Part shown: piece by piece, positions 23,201 to 32,820 of the stretch | Layout of the letters: the number at the start of each line of letters is the position of its first letter | Position numbering within the stretch: the stretch's first letter is position 1 | Assembly: GCA_001643675.2 (NCBI GenBank) | Contig: LSRY02000008.1 | Coordinates: 1,862,001 to 1,926,000, forward strand | Length of the DNA: 64,000 bases | From: Monocercomonoides exilis | Lineage: Eukaryota; Preaxostyla; Oxymonadida; Polymastigidae | Direction of reading: 5' to 3' | Notes under the pieces: model-generated | The model's database searches: none | What the model was told of the DNA's origin: nothing | What the model saw: only the letters and a program-made list of their open reading frames with translations | Made by a program: the position numbers and the translations under genes

Positions 23201-26200
23201 TTCGCTTCAGCGCATCGCTCTGTCTTTGGGGTGAGGAGCGGAAATCTGACGCTGGGCGACTGCACAATCACGTCAGAAGAGCCGGCGCAGCTGGCAAATA
23301 CTGTAATTTGTGTTGAGAGTCATTGTTTGTGTTTGAGCAATGTTTCGTTCTCGGCCATCCGCTTGCAGGCATCGAGGCAGCAGCCATCAGCAGAAGCATT
23401 TGGAGCAAAGCAATTTGCTCAGTCTTCTTTTGCTTTGTCTTTGTTAGAGCCAGAAGCAGGGAATTCGTTCATTGAGGCCTGCTCAGGTGCTGCTGTGGAG
23501 TTGATTGGTGTCTGCTTCAAAGAGCTATCTTTATTTGTCGTGTCGGGAGATGCCTCGCAGTCGGCTCATGTCATCAAGTGCGAGTCGTCGTCTCTGACAG
23601 CCAGCGGACTGAGAATAGAAGATTGTTCTGTTTCTTTCATAACACCTTCCGATTCTTCATCATCATCATCTTCATCATCATCTTCTTCTTCTTCTCATTC
23701 TCCCAATTCCTTTGAGTCATCTGCGAACTCTCTCATTTCTGTGTCTGGCGGCAGCGTGGCTGTGCTGGCAGACATTTGCATAGAGCATGTTTTCGAGTGC
23801 TGCGGTGTGCTCTCTGCAGAATGCGGGTGCAAAGTGGAAGTGAAGCGGAGCAATGTCTCTTCGCTCTCTTCGCACTCGTCTGCCTTTGCCGCCGAAATGG
23901 CAGCGTCTTTTGTGCTGAGAGACGTTCATATCAGCCAAGTGGCTGTGGAAGAAGGATGTTTGTTTGCTCTTCTGCCTCCTCCTTCTCCTTCTCCTCCTCT
24001 TTCTTCTCTTTTCGATGAAGAATCGGATAATTTTGAGTTTAATTCTGAATTTTACAAGGCAGCCGATGAAAGCAGCGACACGCCGTTTGAGTTGGTTCTG
24101 TGTGAAGTGAGGGATGTGCAGCTGAAGCATTCGGAAGGAGCAGCTGTGAAGGCAGCCAGTTGGAACAGCCGCATTCTGATTGACTCGTGTGTGTTCAGCA
24201 ACATCAGCAGCCAGCGCGAAAGAGGAAGCTATTTGGATTTGACCTCGTGTGGAAGTGTTGCAATAGAAAAGAGCTCATTTTGGGGGGTTGGAGAAATGAT
24301 GAGCCAAAATGGAAAGAATATTCATTCAAAAGTGAATGAAAACGAAGAAACTGGCGAAGAAACTGGTTTTGTGTGGGAATGGAGCAGCTCTTCAATCAAC
24401 TTTGTAGAAAGCACAGTGAATATAAACGATACTTCATTTGAGAACTTCTCTCAAGGAGCCATTTCTCTGTCTAACTCGACTGTTACGATAGAACTGGGGA
24501 TGTTTCAGAACAACAATCCATTTGTTTCTGGCTTTCCTTCTCTTCGACGCAACATTTTGTGTTCAAATGGAAGCACGTTGAATGTGAAGAGTGTGAAAGG
24601 AGGAGACGGAGCAAAAGAGAACTCCTCTTTTTGGGTGCTGGACAAAGATGGCACTTTGAACAAGAGTGACACAGAAGTTCCACTGTCTTTCTTTGTTCCT
24701 TCGATCAAGTCTGTTGAAAAATCAGAGAACGAAAACAAAGACATCGAATTGAAATTCATTGGCACGCTTTTGCTGCCTTGCTCGCCTGTTTTGAGAGTTC
24801 ATCGGATTGAAGGAGAAATAACAACGATTGAAGATTTAGCGATAAAAGAGACGAAGAGCATTGACGAAAACACGTTGGAATGTCTGATTGACAGCTCTGC
24901 AAAAGGCAAATTGGAAAATGAATATAAAGTTGCTGTTCTTCTTCAGTTTCGAGATGAGCACAACAATTCGATTGTGCAAACGAATGAGTTTGTGATCAAT
25001 GAAGCACACCCACTGCCAGCAGACGAGAACAATACTGAAACAAACGATCCAAATAAAATGACAAAGACAGAGAATGGAAAGGGGAGTGCCTCGTGGCTGC
25101 TGTATGCCTTCATTGGGATGATCGTGCTGGCTGTGGTGCTTGTGCTGGCGATTGTGGCTGTGCTGCTGCGGGCGAGGCGTCGGCGCCAAATAGAGGAAAA
25201 GAACCAGGCGAAAGGGATGCGCTATGCGTATGACATTTACGGGGACGGGGCAGAAGGGGGCTTTGAGATGCAGCGGATGGAGACAGCAGCGATCGGGATG
25301 GGTCTGAGCGGGGTGGCGCAGACGAGCGAGATCTGCTCGTCGCAGGAGGCGCTGCTGCGGTGCGAGGGCTCAGGCAGATTTGGGAGGCTGAATGGAGATG
25401 GAGGAGATGGTGGGGTGGATGGCTTTGACTGCCGGCTGGTGGCAGCAGACGGGCAGTGCAACACGCTGGAGCTGCTGCTGGATGCTCAGCAGCGAGAAGA
25501 GGGGCAGGCGAAGGAGAGGGAGAGGGAGAAGTGGATGGGGCAGAGGGAGGTGGCGAATGCGCTGTCGCCGTTTGCGCCGCCTGTGCTGAACGGGGCGGAG
25601 TCGAATCGTTCGCTGTGTGTGTCGCCTGGCTTGGCAGGGGCAGCAATGAATGGAGGGAGCGGAGGGAAGGGAATAAATAGACTGAATTCAGTTCATTCAG
25701 CCAATTCAGCCAATTCATACAACTCATACAGCTCATACAATTCTAATGATTCTAATAACTCAAATAATTCATTGAACAGAATGGATTCATTGAATAGAAT
25801 GATTGGGATGAATGGGGTGAATGGGGTGAGTGCAGAGCAAGGGGCAGAGACGTGTCTGATGGTGCCGTATTCAGATGCGCAGACGACGACGTCGCTGAGC
25901 CAGCTGGTGGAAGGAATGAGCTGTGAGCATCCATTCGAGTCAGTTGTGGTTGACCTGAGGGACACGGTGTTTGCGAGGGTACACTTGGCAGAGGAGAAGA
26001 AGAAGAAGAAGATGGAGAAGATGGAGAGCATGGGGATGGGAAGAGAAGGAAGAGGAGGAATGGAAGAAGAGAAAGAAGAAGAAGAGGAAGGAGAAGAGGA
26101 GAAGAAAAGGGAGAAAGCGAAGAAGGAAGAGGTGGAGGCAGCGCGGGTGATATTCTGGGTGCTGAATGGGGTGGAGCATCTGCTGCAGAGCGGAAGAGAA

Positions 26201-27139
26201 GAAGAGCTGAGGGAGTTTACGTCGCAGTCGGTTGTGTTCACCGACGGCGGGGCAGTTGCGCTGCGGCTGTATTCATCGACAGCGGGCGGGGCATTCGAAG
26301 GAGAAGGAGGGAGAGAGGGAGAAAGAGAGGGAGGATGGGGAGATGAGGAAGGAGAGGACTTTGTGGGCTTCTCGGTGGAGTCGTGTCTGAGCAGAGGGAA
26401 AGAGAGGGAGAAAGAGAAAGAGAGAGGGAAGGGAGTGTTGTGCAGAAAGAGCGAGCGGCCGACGAACTTCTTTGCGCAGCGGTGGGCAGCGCCGGAGCAG
26501 CTGAGCGGGGCGGTTGGGCAGCCGAACGAGAAGAGCGCTGTGTTTTCGGTGGGGCTGGTGCTGCACGAGATGCTCAGCCGGAAGATGCCCTTTGAGGACG
26601 AAGACGCCTTCGCGGCGGGCGTGTCGATCGCTGCCGGCCGCAAACCTTCCGAAGTGGGCGCGGAATATTCCTTCCTGCGGCCCATCGTCGAGCAGATGCT
26701 GCAGAAAAATCCCGCTCTGCGCCCGTCGATCTGCGCGCTGAAGAAAAAGATTGCGGGAATTCTTCCAGAGGCAGAGGAGCTGATGAAGAAAGGAAGAGAA
26801 GGAGAGGGAGAGGGAGAAGAAGTTAAAAGAGAAGGAAATGGAGAGTTGGGTATTGTGAGCATCTCCACCTCAGCGTCGATCCTGTCAATTGCATCTTCTG
26901 CCTCTTCTGCCTCTTCTGCCTCTTCAGATGGCTCAGATGATTCAGATGACTCAGCCGAAGTGGATGCATTGGATGACTCAGATGAGTCAGATGAGTCTGT
27001 TGATAGCCTTTCTTCTTCTTCTTCTGTTTCTTCTTTTGCTTCATTTGCTTCTGCTTCTTCTGCTCAGTCTGATTCGGAATGTGTTTCTGAGGCAGATTTG
27101 AAGGAAGAGAGCGAAGACAAATCGTCTTGTTTGGCTTAA
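14240..27139 (+). CDS. 4,299-aa Pmp-repeat surface receptor with transmembrane helix and pseudokinase-like tail
   Basis: A single uninterrupted reading frame of 12.9 kb. The ATG at 14240 is chosen over the upstream TTG because it begins a signal peptide (MRLAIFVFALCYAVAAQ). The ectodomain (to about residue 3615) holds seven super-repeats, each marked by CG-x-x-x-x-x-PC with the first Cys at about 388, 768, 1231, 1666, 2073, 2469 and 2898. Each is associated with GG-x-I/L-x-L and F-x-x-N-x-A motifs of Pmp type, predicting a long right-handed beta-helix stalk. Poly-Ser tracts punctuate it. One transmembrane helix lies at about 3619-3645, followed by RARRRR. The ~650-residue cytoplasmic tail contains low-complexity Asn/Ser and Glu/Lys runs and a kinase C-lobe-like segment: RWAAPEQL near 4081, FSVGLVLHEMLSRKMPF near 4100, and LQKNPALRPS near 4152. 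HRD and DFG catalytic motifs are not recognisable, so it is probably a pseudokinase. Acidic/Ser-rich C terminus. The exposed beta-helix with an intracellular kinase fold suggests an adhesion or sensing receptor; this is inference. Confidence 0.9.
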   Translation: MRLAIFVFALCYAVAAQLVPLSQEKAVIKSNQQFLPMVLLTNSSLESTNLLLDERGCSAIFSVDKNSILSLNRITSLKPTINLHPTCTSNGQCFFVNFSVVFEANWNRSICSLAWLSGGAGRSSVLFSSFNSLVFCPSKSSSFACGGIGDFESVEGCAFSNVTAKEEPIKELQMADHLSAVNSSVLYNNTFFSCADVFYGTVVHGLSPSSPACDFRSSFDRYIQCTHSQSTEKSSKFYISRTDRVTMEKQHGIFENEEWIECKGQQGGAIYFNGYYITVNWDLNISNCVFEKCHSDDKGGAIFVYKIYKHTCSACHFFGNTAVNDPQDIYVANTDSHYEIANFAFSNSYSTTTGSRFVINEKGDYSNYIATMNEQRKIKHSGADEWGCGLGTLPCQTIAYAYSAMRTKYIMPMLCEEGTYTPPTLTISEKPLTFSGAGIDKTTIGNSYANNAIFMVSGNELVVQNLCFLLSTGSTRILRMTSASSFSSSAHSSNEPNAFCSSNSGQSTSQFESIKINQTADKELSAALFSIESGQFSVSKLTAVNIKLSSSFFSLFFFSSCDNPSIRDCVFDNIFSWYSSSMSIYSPIFTQLSSSNLALSLQNCSFNNISSRDCATGGCLAFYAKLTSSSDSSISNIASSFSIRNCSFSLCASKPANSKGGAIYANYGQSKPTESDFYVFNTSFSSNQATSGGDLYFVCLNFEESVNETLFGFVSTAESKRGIHMSIYGDDFNYFQGDPIDLRIFLKGYFAMTVYAASGSDSIDRIFCGEIRRKCSTVNYALGRLTRPSSSSSSSSPSNGQRTVYISGASTVTSSGNLLNSVSITPEQNSASKSSFSSSYSSEPSGSVKANLRIPSSVTGQSSYIFHSSDETSLNSLAFSIAPSVIDEVKHLLQSLVSLQNGILTLSDCSFQWDESSLSNSYSSSLILISSEQRSDAKLVINQCAISHSAPLAISVPIFDLSQGSISSQLTSVHIQNVTSSSRSSAVFAFKSISSSSSSDSSSSSSAANPQTSFSQCSFANIKGSEGTNALFSTSPLMTGSVVFEQCNLTDCVGASSTEGGGMRWDVCGSEEMKMINCNISSCAAKESPGSSRGSNEDSSKGRGGGVYLILNGSSSDFLFESCTFSGNRAELGRDVFIQCAKLSQAADLSKYVDVFSSAFDADNSFFGAESATLSNTVDLLDAMRYRSTVVFVFGKAPTTSSSVTSSSSSSAINSDPTDPASQTGIDWFRCGPSDDPCETIDFSLKQKAAPEPEAKEAAAEEDKMQTIKVKESSFIKEEIDLSDSILTSAEENAECKVDFVQSIPKTTGIAITNTKTMKISHVSFNVPTAFTNGMTLLISSQSGTTSLESCNFYLNSSSSFAHSNGDDADADADDAVSFSFPLVGVSSGVLSVVSCCFGSNLAVNFGAAVMEISDSVDFTFDTATFQNLCVHSDCLFNVVHSNEASLLHSTSASASASSRAQTEQTEGEGDVSDEDFSEYSFKFLNCTFNSISSVSSASSAVQTGKASLLSPEHAAGVVLSNCSVSTCLSEGSLEGGALRLSASSQAPFTLKKSSISSCACETASGKGGFLFLCLDGSDAEFNFEELTFSGNEAKVGENMFLACTELNASIKTSKFNFDFSDFAGNINAFVGNDTKYGNTDLTVFLFAYLGSTINVGSEGLDSDGCGAHVPCFSFWTSIKHIDTKATNKRIIITSSTDIEDEHDISGLTISSQSALDSLSDSPLPSSTLSIHSKLNTLNNSQKGVLVNSRSATIEDVLISIPSSFLDGSSASINENVLFASECNDAADLAGSGLSLTKCSFQKQTDESVKYKLVAAMKGKVSLCDVWVEEMAFSCSAFAFSSGGVLWFEECHFASVNLEQKSFMEMLEVETPKNEGEKEGEGEGDSSTAVLLLNASSFSSINNGALNPCSSMFSLQNSYEIEVVGCTFQTLGSEGCKKGGAMSFELKGVDGQLKMRNVGVTDSICSSSEGCGGGIYLTCATDNNDRYSFSEISVGGNKAHQGRDMFIVANDLRKGVNSELFAFATQFEDKTNALVGFDRSYFNEAVDLMIFVEGFVSASVLVEAPAGQNEVFCGNKYVPCQSLDYSVNRLAESSADVPHRVITVKSNGSIENDISLNSVNVLSFGKENSGINISTNVQFASGSVVLSTAALSFSSIDFHIPSVFAIDTPEGASLFSSSTETGNIQFSSCSFILTSSESQDVSSCVHLISVLGGVVQLSQCHADSASFSVTPFVISQTAQASFEGVHFTHLSFSTCSLFDLIPSTPEEKDDYSSSTNQESEPAEISFKNCEFTSLHVSEYDEQPSFGYVQLETHLSIVNCSLDDLTSALSEEGGGMKIELGTEGSFCLKGENSEQLSSVSHCTCSTFVGKGGFLYLSCCNSIDGFSLSDLVFSENEAFVGGNVFILSSDLNSSVIIERLMFDWTEWKNKNAFFGADEVNFTEGISLDKLLFEHTDTSVVVSSSGRDIHGCGSETEPCLSFWEGMRHFREGVQFREIKINTSAAISDEWDLSNSSISPAVPSSPGYSSSSSSDEPSSDECTINVGKAIQSLSEPSEAVLTNKLVLTFTSINFCLPSSFETPQKELLFTETGTATLNKCSFAMQTTEEGIAFVLFHVSSGTLSIEESKMAELSFAISAIRLSAPAAHFVASAFSVDVLNFADGSFISVDDAEEKGNEESVLSGNGKETKASKEASEIRLENLQWHLIRSTNAKASIISYESALSVELTMDNSTFSDCNSESQLGGAFCVWMKEKAGGLADSWANEGSVLANLSSFVTCACSTSEGRGGAIALNCLDDPEDSDAPSAEKAKALPIKFRLIRFSLNRASVAKDLYIVCRSIAEQINEALFVMDFSELAFDRNNAIFGMDKENEGPIDLVPLIVFYKSERIFVSGEKGKNEKDCGRREDPCETLSEAVRHLNDEPYQNVLVVKKAAVSAETAISSATVQTVGGSPAVFEFNSEIAQTDGSADCVVSSSEECSILGMDIVFGPSFASAHRSVFGVRSGNLTLGDCTITSEEPAQLANTVICVESHCLCLSNVSFSAIRLQASRQQPSAEAFGAKQFAQSSFALSLLEPEAGNSFIEACSGAAVELIGVCFKELSLFVVSGDASQSAHVIKCESSSLTASGLRIEDCSVSFITPSDSSSSSSSSSSSSSSHSPNSFESSANSLISVSGGSVAVLADICIEHVFECCGVLSAECGCKVEVKRSNVSSLSSHSSAFAAEMAASFVLRDVHISQVAVEEGCLFALLPPPSPSPPLSSLFDEESDNFEFNSEFYKAADESSDTPFELVLCEVRDVQLKHSEGAAVKAASWNSRILIDSCVFSNISSQRERGSYLDLTSCGSVAIEKSSFWGVGEMMSQNGKNIHSKVNENEETGEETGFVWEWSSSSINFVESTVNINDTSFENFSQGAISLSNSTVTIELGMFQNNNPFVSGFPSLRRNILCSNGSTLNVKSVKGGDGAKENSSFWVLDKDGTLNKSDTEVPLSFFVPSIKSVEKSENENKDIELKFIGTLLLPCSPVLRVHRIEGEITTIEDLAIKETKSIDENTLECLIDSSAKGKLENEYKVAVLLQFRDEHNNSIVQTNEFVINEAHPLPADENNTETNDPNKMTKTENGKGSASWLLYAFIGMIVLAVVLVLAIVAVLLRARRRRQIEEKNQAKGMRYAYDIYGDGAEGGFEMQRMETAAIGMGLSGVAQTSEICSSQEALLRCEGSGRFGRLNGDGGDGGVDGFDCRLVAADGQCNTLELLLDAQQREEGQAKEREREKWMGQREVANALSPFAPPVLNGAESNRSLCVSPGLAGAAMNGGSGGKGINRLNSVHSANSANSYNSYSSYNSNDSNNSNNSLNRMDSLNRMIGMNGVNGVSAEQGAETCLMVPYSDAQTTTSLSQLVEGMSCEHPFESVVVDLRDTVFARVHLAEEKKKKKMEKMESMGMGREGRGGMEEEKEEEEEGEEEKKREKAKKEEVEAARVIFWVLNGVEHLLQSGREEELREFTSQSVVFTDGGAVALRLYSSTAGGAFEGEGGREGEREGGWGDEEGEDFVGFSVESCLSRGKEREKEKERGKGVLCRKSERPTNFFAQRWAAPEQLSGAVGQPNEKSAVFSVGLVLHEMLSRKMPFEDEDAFAAGVSIAAGRKPSEVGAEYSFLRPIVEQMLQKNPALRPSICALKKKIAGILPEAEELMKKGREGEGEGEEVKREGNGELGIVSISTSASILSIASSASSASSASSDGSDDSDDSAEVDALDDSDESDESVDSLSSSSSVSSFASFASASSAQSDSECVSEADLKEESEDKSSCLA

Positions 27140-28578
27140 TCTCGCTGCGTTCTGTCTTTGCGCTGCATCGGATTCAACTCAAAGCAGCTCAGAGAAGAAA
27201 CGCGGGAAAAGAGGGAAAAGCCGAAGAAAAGATAAAACTTGAAGAAGAAAAAGAAGAAAAAGAAGAAGAAAGAAGGAAGAAGAAGAAATTTGTTCCTTTT
27301 TACAAAGACAAAATGCAAAATGATGAATGTTCGATGGATTCAACAACGCAAAGTCAATCAGCAACAAAACTAAAGAGACACACGAGCAATGGTTTATTTG
27401 GTTTATCTTTTGATTCGTTGGTCTTTTTTTAAGTTTTCTCGCATTATTGCGAATTTTCATCCACTCGGAAAATGTTTTTATTTTATTTTATTTTTTTGAC
27501 TTCTTTTCGTTTGAGAATTTTGTGTGCATATTGAGAAATTGCGCATATCAGTTTTGTCATGTCTAGTAGTGATTGCATACAGCATTGATTTGAGAGCTTT
27601 TGAGAGATTTAAATTTTTGTTTTGGAAATCAAGAATTGTTATTGATCCAACTTCACGCTTTTAGCATTGGCCGTTAATATGTACTTCGCACCAGACTGTT
27701 TTTGGAATAGTATTCATTGTTGAGTATATTTGATTGGATTTCCTTGTTATTTTTTATTTGAAAAGTTTTATAAGCATTTTTCCATTTTAGTTTGATTTTT
27801 CATTTTTTGAAAAGCAACTTCACCAAATTTGACAACAAATGAATTTTTTGTTTTGTATTTTCATCTTTTTATATTTCTTTTTGTAATTTTTTTATTATTG
27901 GAGAATATCTACCAAATGAATGCTTTTTATCATTTTTGAAGGAAAAGTGTTGCAAAAAGATTTCTTCAGTTAAGCATTCATAAAAAGCACAAATGAAAAG
28001 CATCCTTCAAATGATACAAATCGAAACTATGTGCCTGAATATTCGATTGTGAAAGTTATATGAAAATGTATTTCTTGGAAAAAGAAACTTTCCAACAAAA
28101 ACGATTTTTGCAGAAAAAAGTTCAAAAAGCAAAAAATTACTATTTGAATTGAAAAAATTCTTTCTCATTTTTTTTAAGCTCGTTTCACAAAATCCTTTTT
28201 TTTTTTGGGCTTGCAAAAGAGTGAAGTGAAGAAAATAAAAATCATCAAAAGATTTTTCAAAAAAATAGAGAATAAAAATTGAAAAATTCTTTCATTTCCT
28301 CAGTTTTCTATTATTTCAGGTGCATTTCATGTTAATGATGCTTTTCCAATGCTTTTGTGTTGTTTGTCACGAAATAATACGAATCAAATGTGTTCAATGA
28401 TGAAATACAACGACATTCGAAAAATAGACATGGCTTTGAAAATATATGGATAAAACCTTTCAACTCTTTTCAAATCAAAGAAAGATTGTCTTGCTGCGAA
28501 AAATAAATTTTTAACAAAAATCACATATGATTCTGATACAACGTTCATGATACAAAAAAAAGCTTCTTTGAACGTTTT
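27140..28578. other. Intergenic region, no gene seen
   Basis: 1.4 kb of AT-rich DNA between the 3' end of the large plus-strand gene and the 3' end of the truncated minus-strand relative (convergent). It begins with a GAA-rich tract (27240-27290). Short open frames are not protein-like. No inverted repeat with clear borders was found. It must contain the polyadenylation signals of both neighbours. Confidence 0.5.
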
Positions 28579-30288
28579 TCAAAATAAAAAATAGAAAAGA
28601 AATTTGTTCAATAAAATCAAAATCTTCTTTCCAATCTTAACATTATTCATCATCAGCTGCCCCAGCGCCACTTCAAACACAGATGCTGATATAACACTCC
28701 CTCCTGATGTTGAAGAGTCAATCACCACATCCTCCAGCGAAAGAGTCCCGCTCCCCACAGACACCACAAACACACTCGGCGATGAGCTTCTTGTCGCGTT
28801 GTGATCGATCCCCACATGCCCCACCTCCAGTTGGCCAGAAGATATGCTGAACAGTGTTGTCGAAGAGTTCGAAAGCGCACTCGTCCCAATCACACTCACT
28901 GTCTTCCCTTTCCCTGCTATTATTATCTTCTTTCCCCCGACATTGATTGTCGCCCCTTCGCTCACATGCCTTCCACCCAGCAACGTGATTGTCGAGCTCA
29001 GCTGTGCCATGCTCGAACCCACTGCATACCCCACGGTCTTGCAAGGTGCTGACTCACTCATCCCACACAGATTGTTTGTGTCATTTCCACCCACCCCAAC
29101 ATACCGATCCTTCATCCCTTCCTTCAGCCAATCCTTCTTTTCTGTATATTGACCATTATAATAACGGCACACTCTCTTCTCATTTGTATTCGTTGTATAT
29201 GATTCATAGAACGGATTATTCGATGAAAAAAGATTGTTTCCATCAGAAAAATACACATCGTGGCCATATGGAGTGGAAGTGGTTGTGCATCTGCAATCGT
29301 GGAAGAAGAAGAAATAACAATAAATGTTGTTGCTTGGAGGTGCTTGTTGGTTTGGATACAACTCCATTCCTCCGCCATATGATAATGCAGAACACGAAAT
29401 AAACTGGAGACTTCTCATTTTGAATGCAGCTGGAACACCATAACAATACATCCCTCCGCCATATTGGTTTGTCAGAGAACACGAAGTGAATGAGCACTCA
29501 AACACACAAGCACTCTCCCCTTTCCCACTTTCTGTTCCAATACAGGAAGATCCAGAAATATTAAAATTTTCGAGATAAAGTCCTCCTCCATCATATTTTG
29601 CAGAACATTTCTGGAACTCGCAACCACCGACCCTGACACATGACGAAATCGAATAAGCATACATCCCTCCTCCATAATTATTTTTTGCGGTACAAGCATT
29701 GAACGAGTTGTTCTCAATATTGATTGAGCTGATTTTATAGCACATAATTCCTCCACCATAAGCATATGCATAGCAGTCATTGAACGAACAAAATCTCACT
29801 GAAAGTGTTCCCGATGTTTTGTTATACATGTAAATCGCCCCTCCACTCGATATCCCATCTGAATAAGAACTACTTGTCCCAGTTGTTTTTGAGTCATTCC
29901 ACACACACCAGGTGAATGAATTCGTCCCATTGTCTATAATCTGCTGTCTCGCTGGTTTCGATGGATTCCCTTCAGTCCCATTGACTGCAACATTCTGAGA
30001 GCGATAGCACCTGGCAAATGAGGTGTTCGAGGCAGCCAATGAAGATGAGGGGCTGTTCAGTGAGGGGACAATTCCCCCATCATAAACATCCCACACCGAT
30101 ACAAACTCACACCCACTCATCAGAAACGCCATTTGACCCAGCCCTTCACCCAGATGTGTTGTTTTCGATGGATTTGTGGAGACGTTGAAGAAGGTCAGCC
30201 GGGTGAGTGTCACAAGGGGTGTCAGGGGAGGCGCCAGAAACGGGGATGATGAAACACAAAAAGATGAGAAATTCGACTCACTCACCAA
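28579..30288 (-). pseudogene. Truncated Pmp-like surface-protein gene (copy B)
   Basis: A 569-codon minus-strand frame closely matches the N-terminal region of the gene at 1-5107. Shared strings include ARQQIIDNGTNSFTWCVWN, GGGMYAYSISSCVRVGGCEF and CGMSESAPCKTVGYAVGSS. It is cut at both ends. The in-frame start is only a TTG, and the region upstream (30289-30440) is a GAA/GGA low-complexity tract where the paralog has its signal peptide. An in-frame stop lies near 30418. At the other end, homology stops after LMMNNVKIG (about 28640) and the frame runs into a short AT-rich tail before a stop. With no signal peptide and no membrane anchor it is most likely a gene fragment. It could still be a donor for recombination with the full-length paralogs. 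Confidence 0.75.
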
Positions 30289-32820
30289 TACACTCCCTCC
30301 TCCTTCGCTTTCTTCTTCTCTTCCTTCTTCTCTTCCTTCTCCACCTCTTCTTCCTCCTCCTCTCTCCCACTTCTCGGCTGCACCATCCCTCTCAATACAA
30401 TTTTCATCAAAATCTCAAATTATTCTACAACCCTTTTCCTTCCTCTTTCTGCAGCATATGTTATGAATCTCATAAAAAATTATAACAGACCTTCGCTGTC
30501 AATGCCTTTTTATAATTAATGATCCCATAAAGCTCTTTCCCAAACTGATTCTGCTGATTGACCTTCACTTTCTGTATTTTGATGTAATTTCACTCCCTTG
30601 AAATTTTACGAAAACGCCAGCAAAAACAATTTTGTTCAAACAAAATAAAAAGAAAAAACAATAAATCATATAAAAAATAGTCAAATAATATAATTAATAA
30701 AAATGTCATACCCTTGTTTTCCTTTTCTCTCGCCCACTTTTCTCAAAGAATCATCCCATTCCTTGCCTCCTCATCCCTTCCATCATCTCCAACAAAAACA
30801 AAACATACTGCAATCTCCATCCATAAAGATAAATATTCTGGAATCTATCCCCATCTTCTTTTTAGAATTTTCTCCAAATTATCTGTGTTCTTTCTCACAA
30901 AAGCTAATCTCCTCTGTTTTTCACCAAAACCCCTTTCTCCTTTCATCTTTCTTCTTTGTAAGGCACAGTTTCTTTTCTTCTTCTCAATTACTTGTGCATA
31001 TCTTCTGTCTTTTCATCATTTTCCCATTCTCTTTTTTCGCGTTCAACCAGATTTGTCCAGCACTCCTTCCAAAACCTTCAAAATTATCTTTCTTTCATTT
31101 CATTTCGCATTTCTCCTCCAGCTCACTCCTCTATGCGCCCCTTCATTTATTTCATCCAGACTTCTTTTATGCATTTTTAATCTCCTCTTTCCATGTTCCA
31201 TGTTCATTCATTGCCATCGAGCATTCTTGTAAAAATACAAACATCATAAAAAATAAAATACGAAAACATATTTTTTAATAATAATGAACAAACCTATGCC
31301 AATTGATATGACCAATCTTCGTATACAACATTTCTTCTTCTTCTTCTTCTTCTTCTTCTGTGTGTATTTCTCTGTTCTGCTCATAACATCAGCCTTCTCT
31401 GTCTCTGCTCTCAGTCTCACGGCAAATGAAACCACTTCTCTTCTGTTCCCTCAAAATTGCCCATGTCCAATCCTCACTTTCGGTTCTATTCCACAAATTC
31501 CAACAACTCCAACCATTTTTATTTTCATAAGATGGCAAGTGAAAAAAAGAAAAAAGAAGACGAAGACGAGAAAAACGAAGAAGGAGACATAGACAATAAA
31601 TTGAAGAAGAAAATGAAATTATTTTATTCGGAGGAGCTGGTGATGATGATGATGATGCGAAGAAGGCAAAGAAGGCAAAGAAGATGATGAAAACTGTGAG
31701 GCTGAAAAATAAGAATAACAATAAATGAAAAAGTCTGTGAGAGATGAAGAATACGATGAAGGAGATGCAAAAGACGATAAAGAAGATGCCGCTGAGTTTT
31801 CATATGAATGATATTTTCTTCTGTAAGAACATCCTCAAAATAGCAATCTCGTTCTCTGCTCCTGTAGATAACGCTTCGATGACATAAGGCTAAGGCGAGT
31901 ATTAAAATATTCAAAGTCCATTTTGTCTGTTATCCACCACAAGCTTCTTGTTTCACACAGAACTGTCCGTTTTTCTCGAATTTTCGACTAACAAGCCAAT
32001 CAACTAAAGTAGTTCCATCCCTCTCCTCAGTCCATAAAATCAATATCTTACCCTTCTCATCCCAAGAAAGGCGCCTTGCTCTGTCCAAACTGCTGCCAAT
32101 CTCCTGTTTCGGTCATTTGCCACAATCTCTCCAACAAAAATTTTGAAAATATCCCACACTCATTAAAAAACGTTCCCTTTTCATAGGGATTGGACATTCT
32201 TCCTTTTTGGCTTTGGATATCTTCCAATCCCGTTGATTTCTGCTCCATCAAAACTCATTTTTCATCGCATTTCTATCCATCGCGCATGTTGAGTCCAAAA
32301 TAAGTCACATAAACATTTATGATAAAATACATTCTGGCTCCAATGATATATTTGTAAGATAGCATTTGTCTCGCTTCATTGCTGTTCTGCTCTGCAAGGA
32401 ATAAATTGTCCATTTTTTATAAATCGTCTGAATCACGACTTTGGAGAGGATACGGATGATAACATCTTCACAATCAAATAGAACAATATAAATTGCATAC
32501 ATACAAATATCCGCACTCGCATTGAAAATGTTGCATCCTCACACCATTCCATCAATCAAAATGAATAATTCCAGCTTCCCTCAAAATAAAATTGTTGCTG
32601 TCTCATCTGCCATATCTCTGGAAATAATTCACCCATCCCAGCTGGAATGTTTGACGTCTTGATTTCTCACTCTGTTGAACGGCTTTTTTATCATTAAACT
32701 TTGATCATTTGCCATAACAGATTAGAGAGTTTGATGAATGAAAGAGGATTCAATTTGATGTTTTTGGTTGAAAGGGCAGAGGCTGGAAGAGAAATGGGGA
32801 CAGGGGATTGTTTGTGGGGC
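30289..32820. other. Low-complexity region with probable decayed coding sequence
   Basis: 2.5 kb without an intact gene. 30290-30440 is the degenerate 5' end of copy B. 30700-31250 is strongly pyrimidine-rich on the plus strand, the composition seen opposite real surface-protein genes here, but no frame stays open on the minus strand, so I read it as decayed coding sequence. 31332-31363 is a CTT microsatellite; 31540-31690 is GAA/GATGA-rich. 31900-32800 has no recognisable content. Confidence 0.45.

Noticed and set aside
25693-26868. 391-codon minus-strand frame inside the large gene
   Set aside because: Ser/Pro/Phe-rich shadow of the Glu/Lys/Gly-rich sense tail, lacking any domain pattern.
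27900-28060. Partly palindromic AT-rich sequence after the large gene
   Set aside because: Pairing is short and imperfect, and there is no flanking duplication, so no element is claimed.
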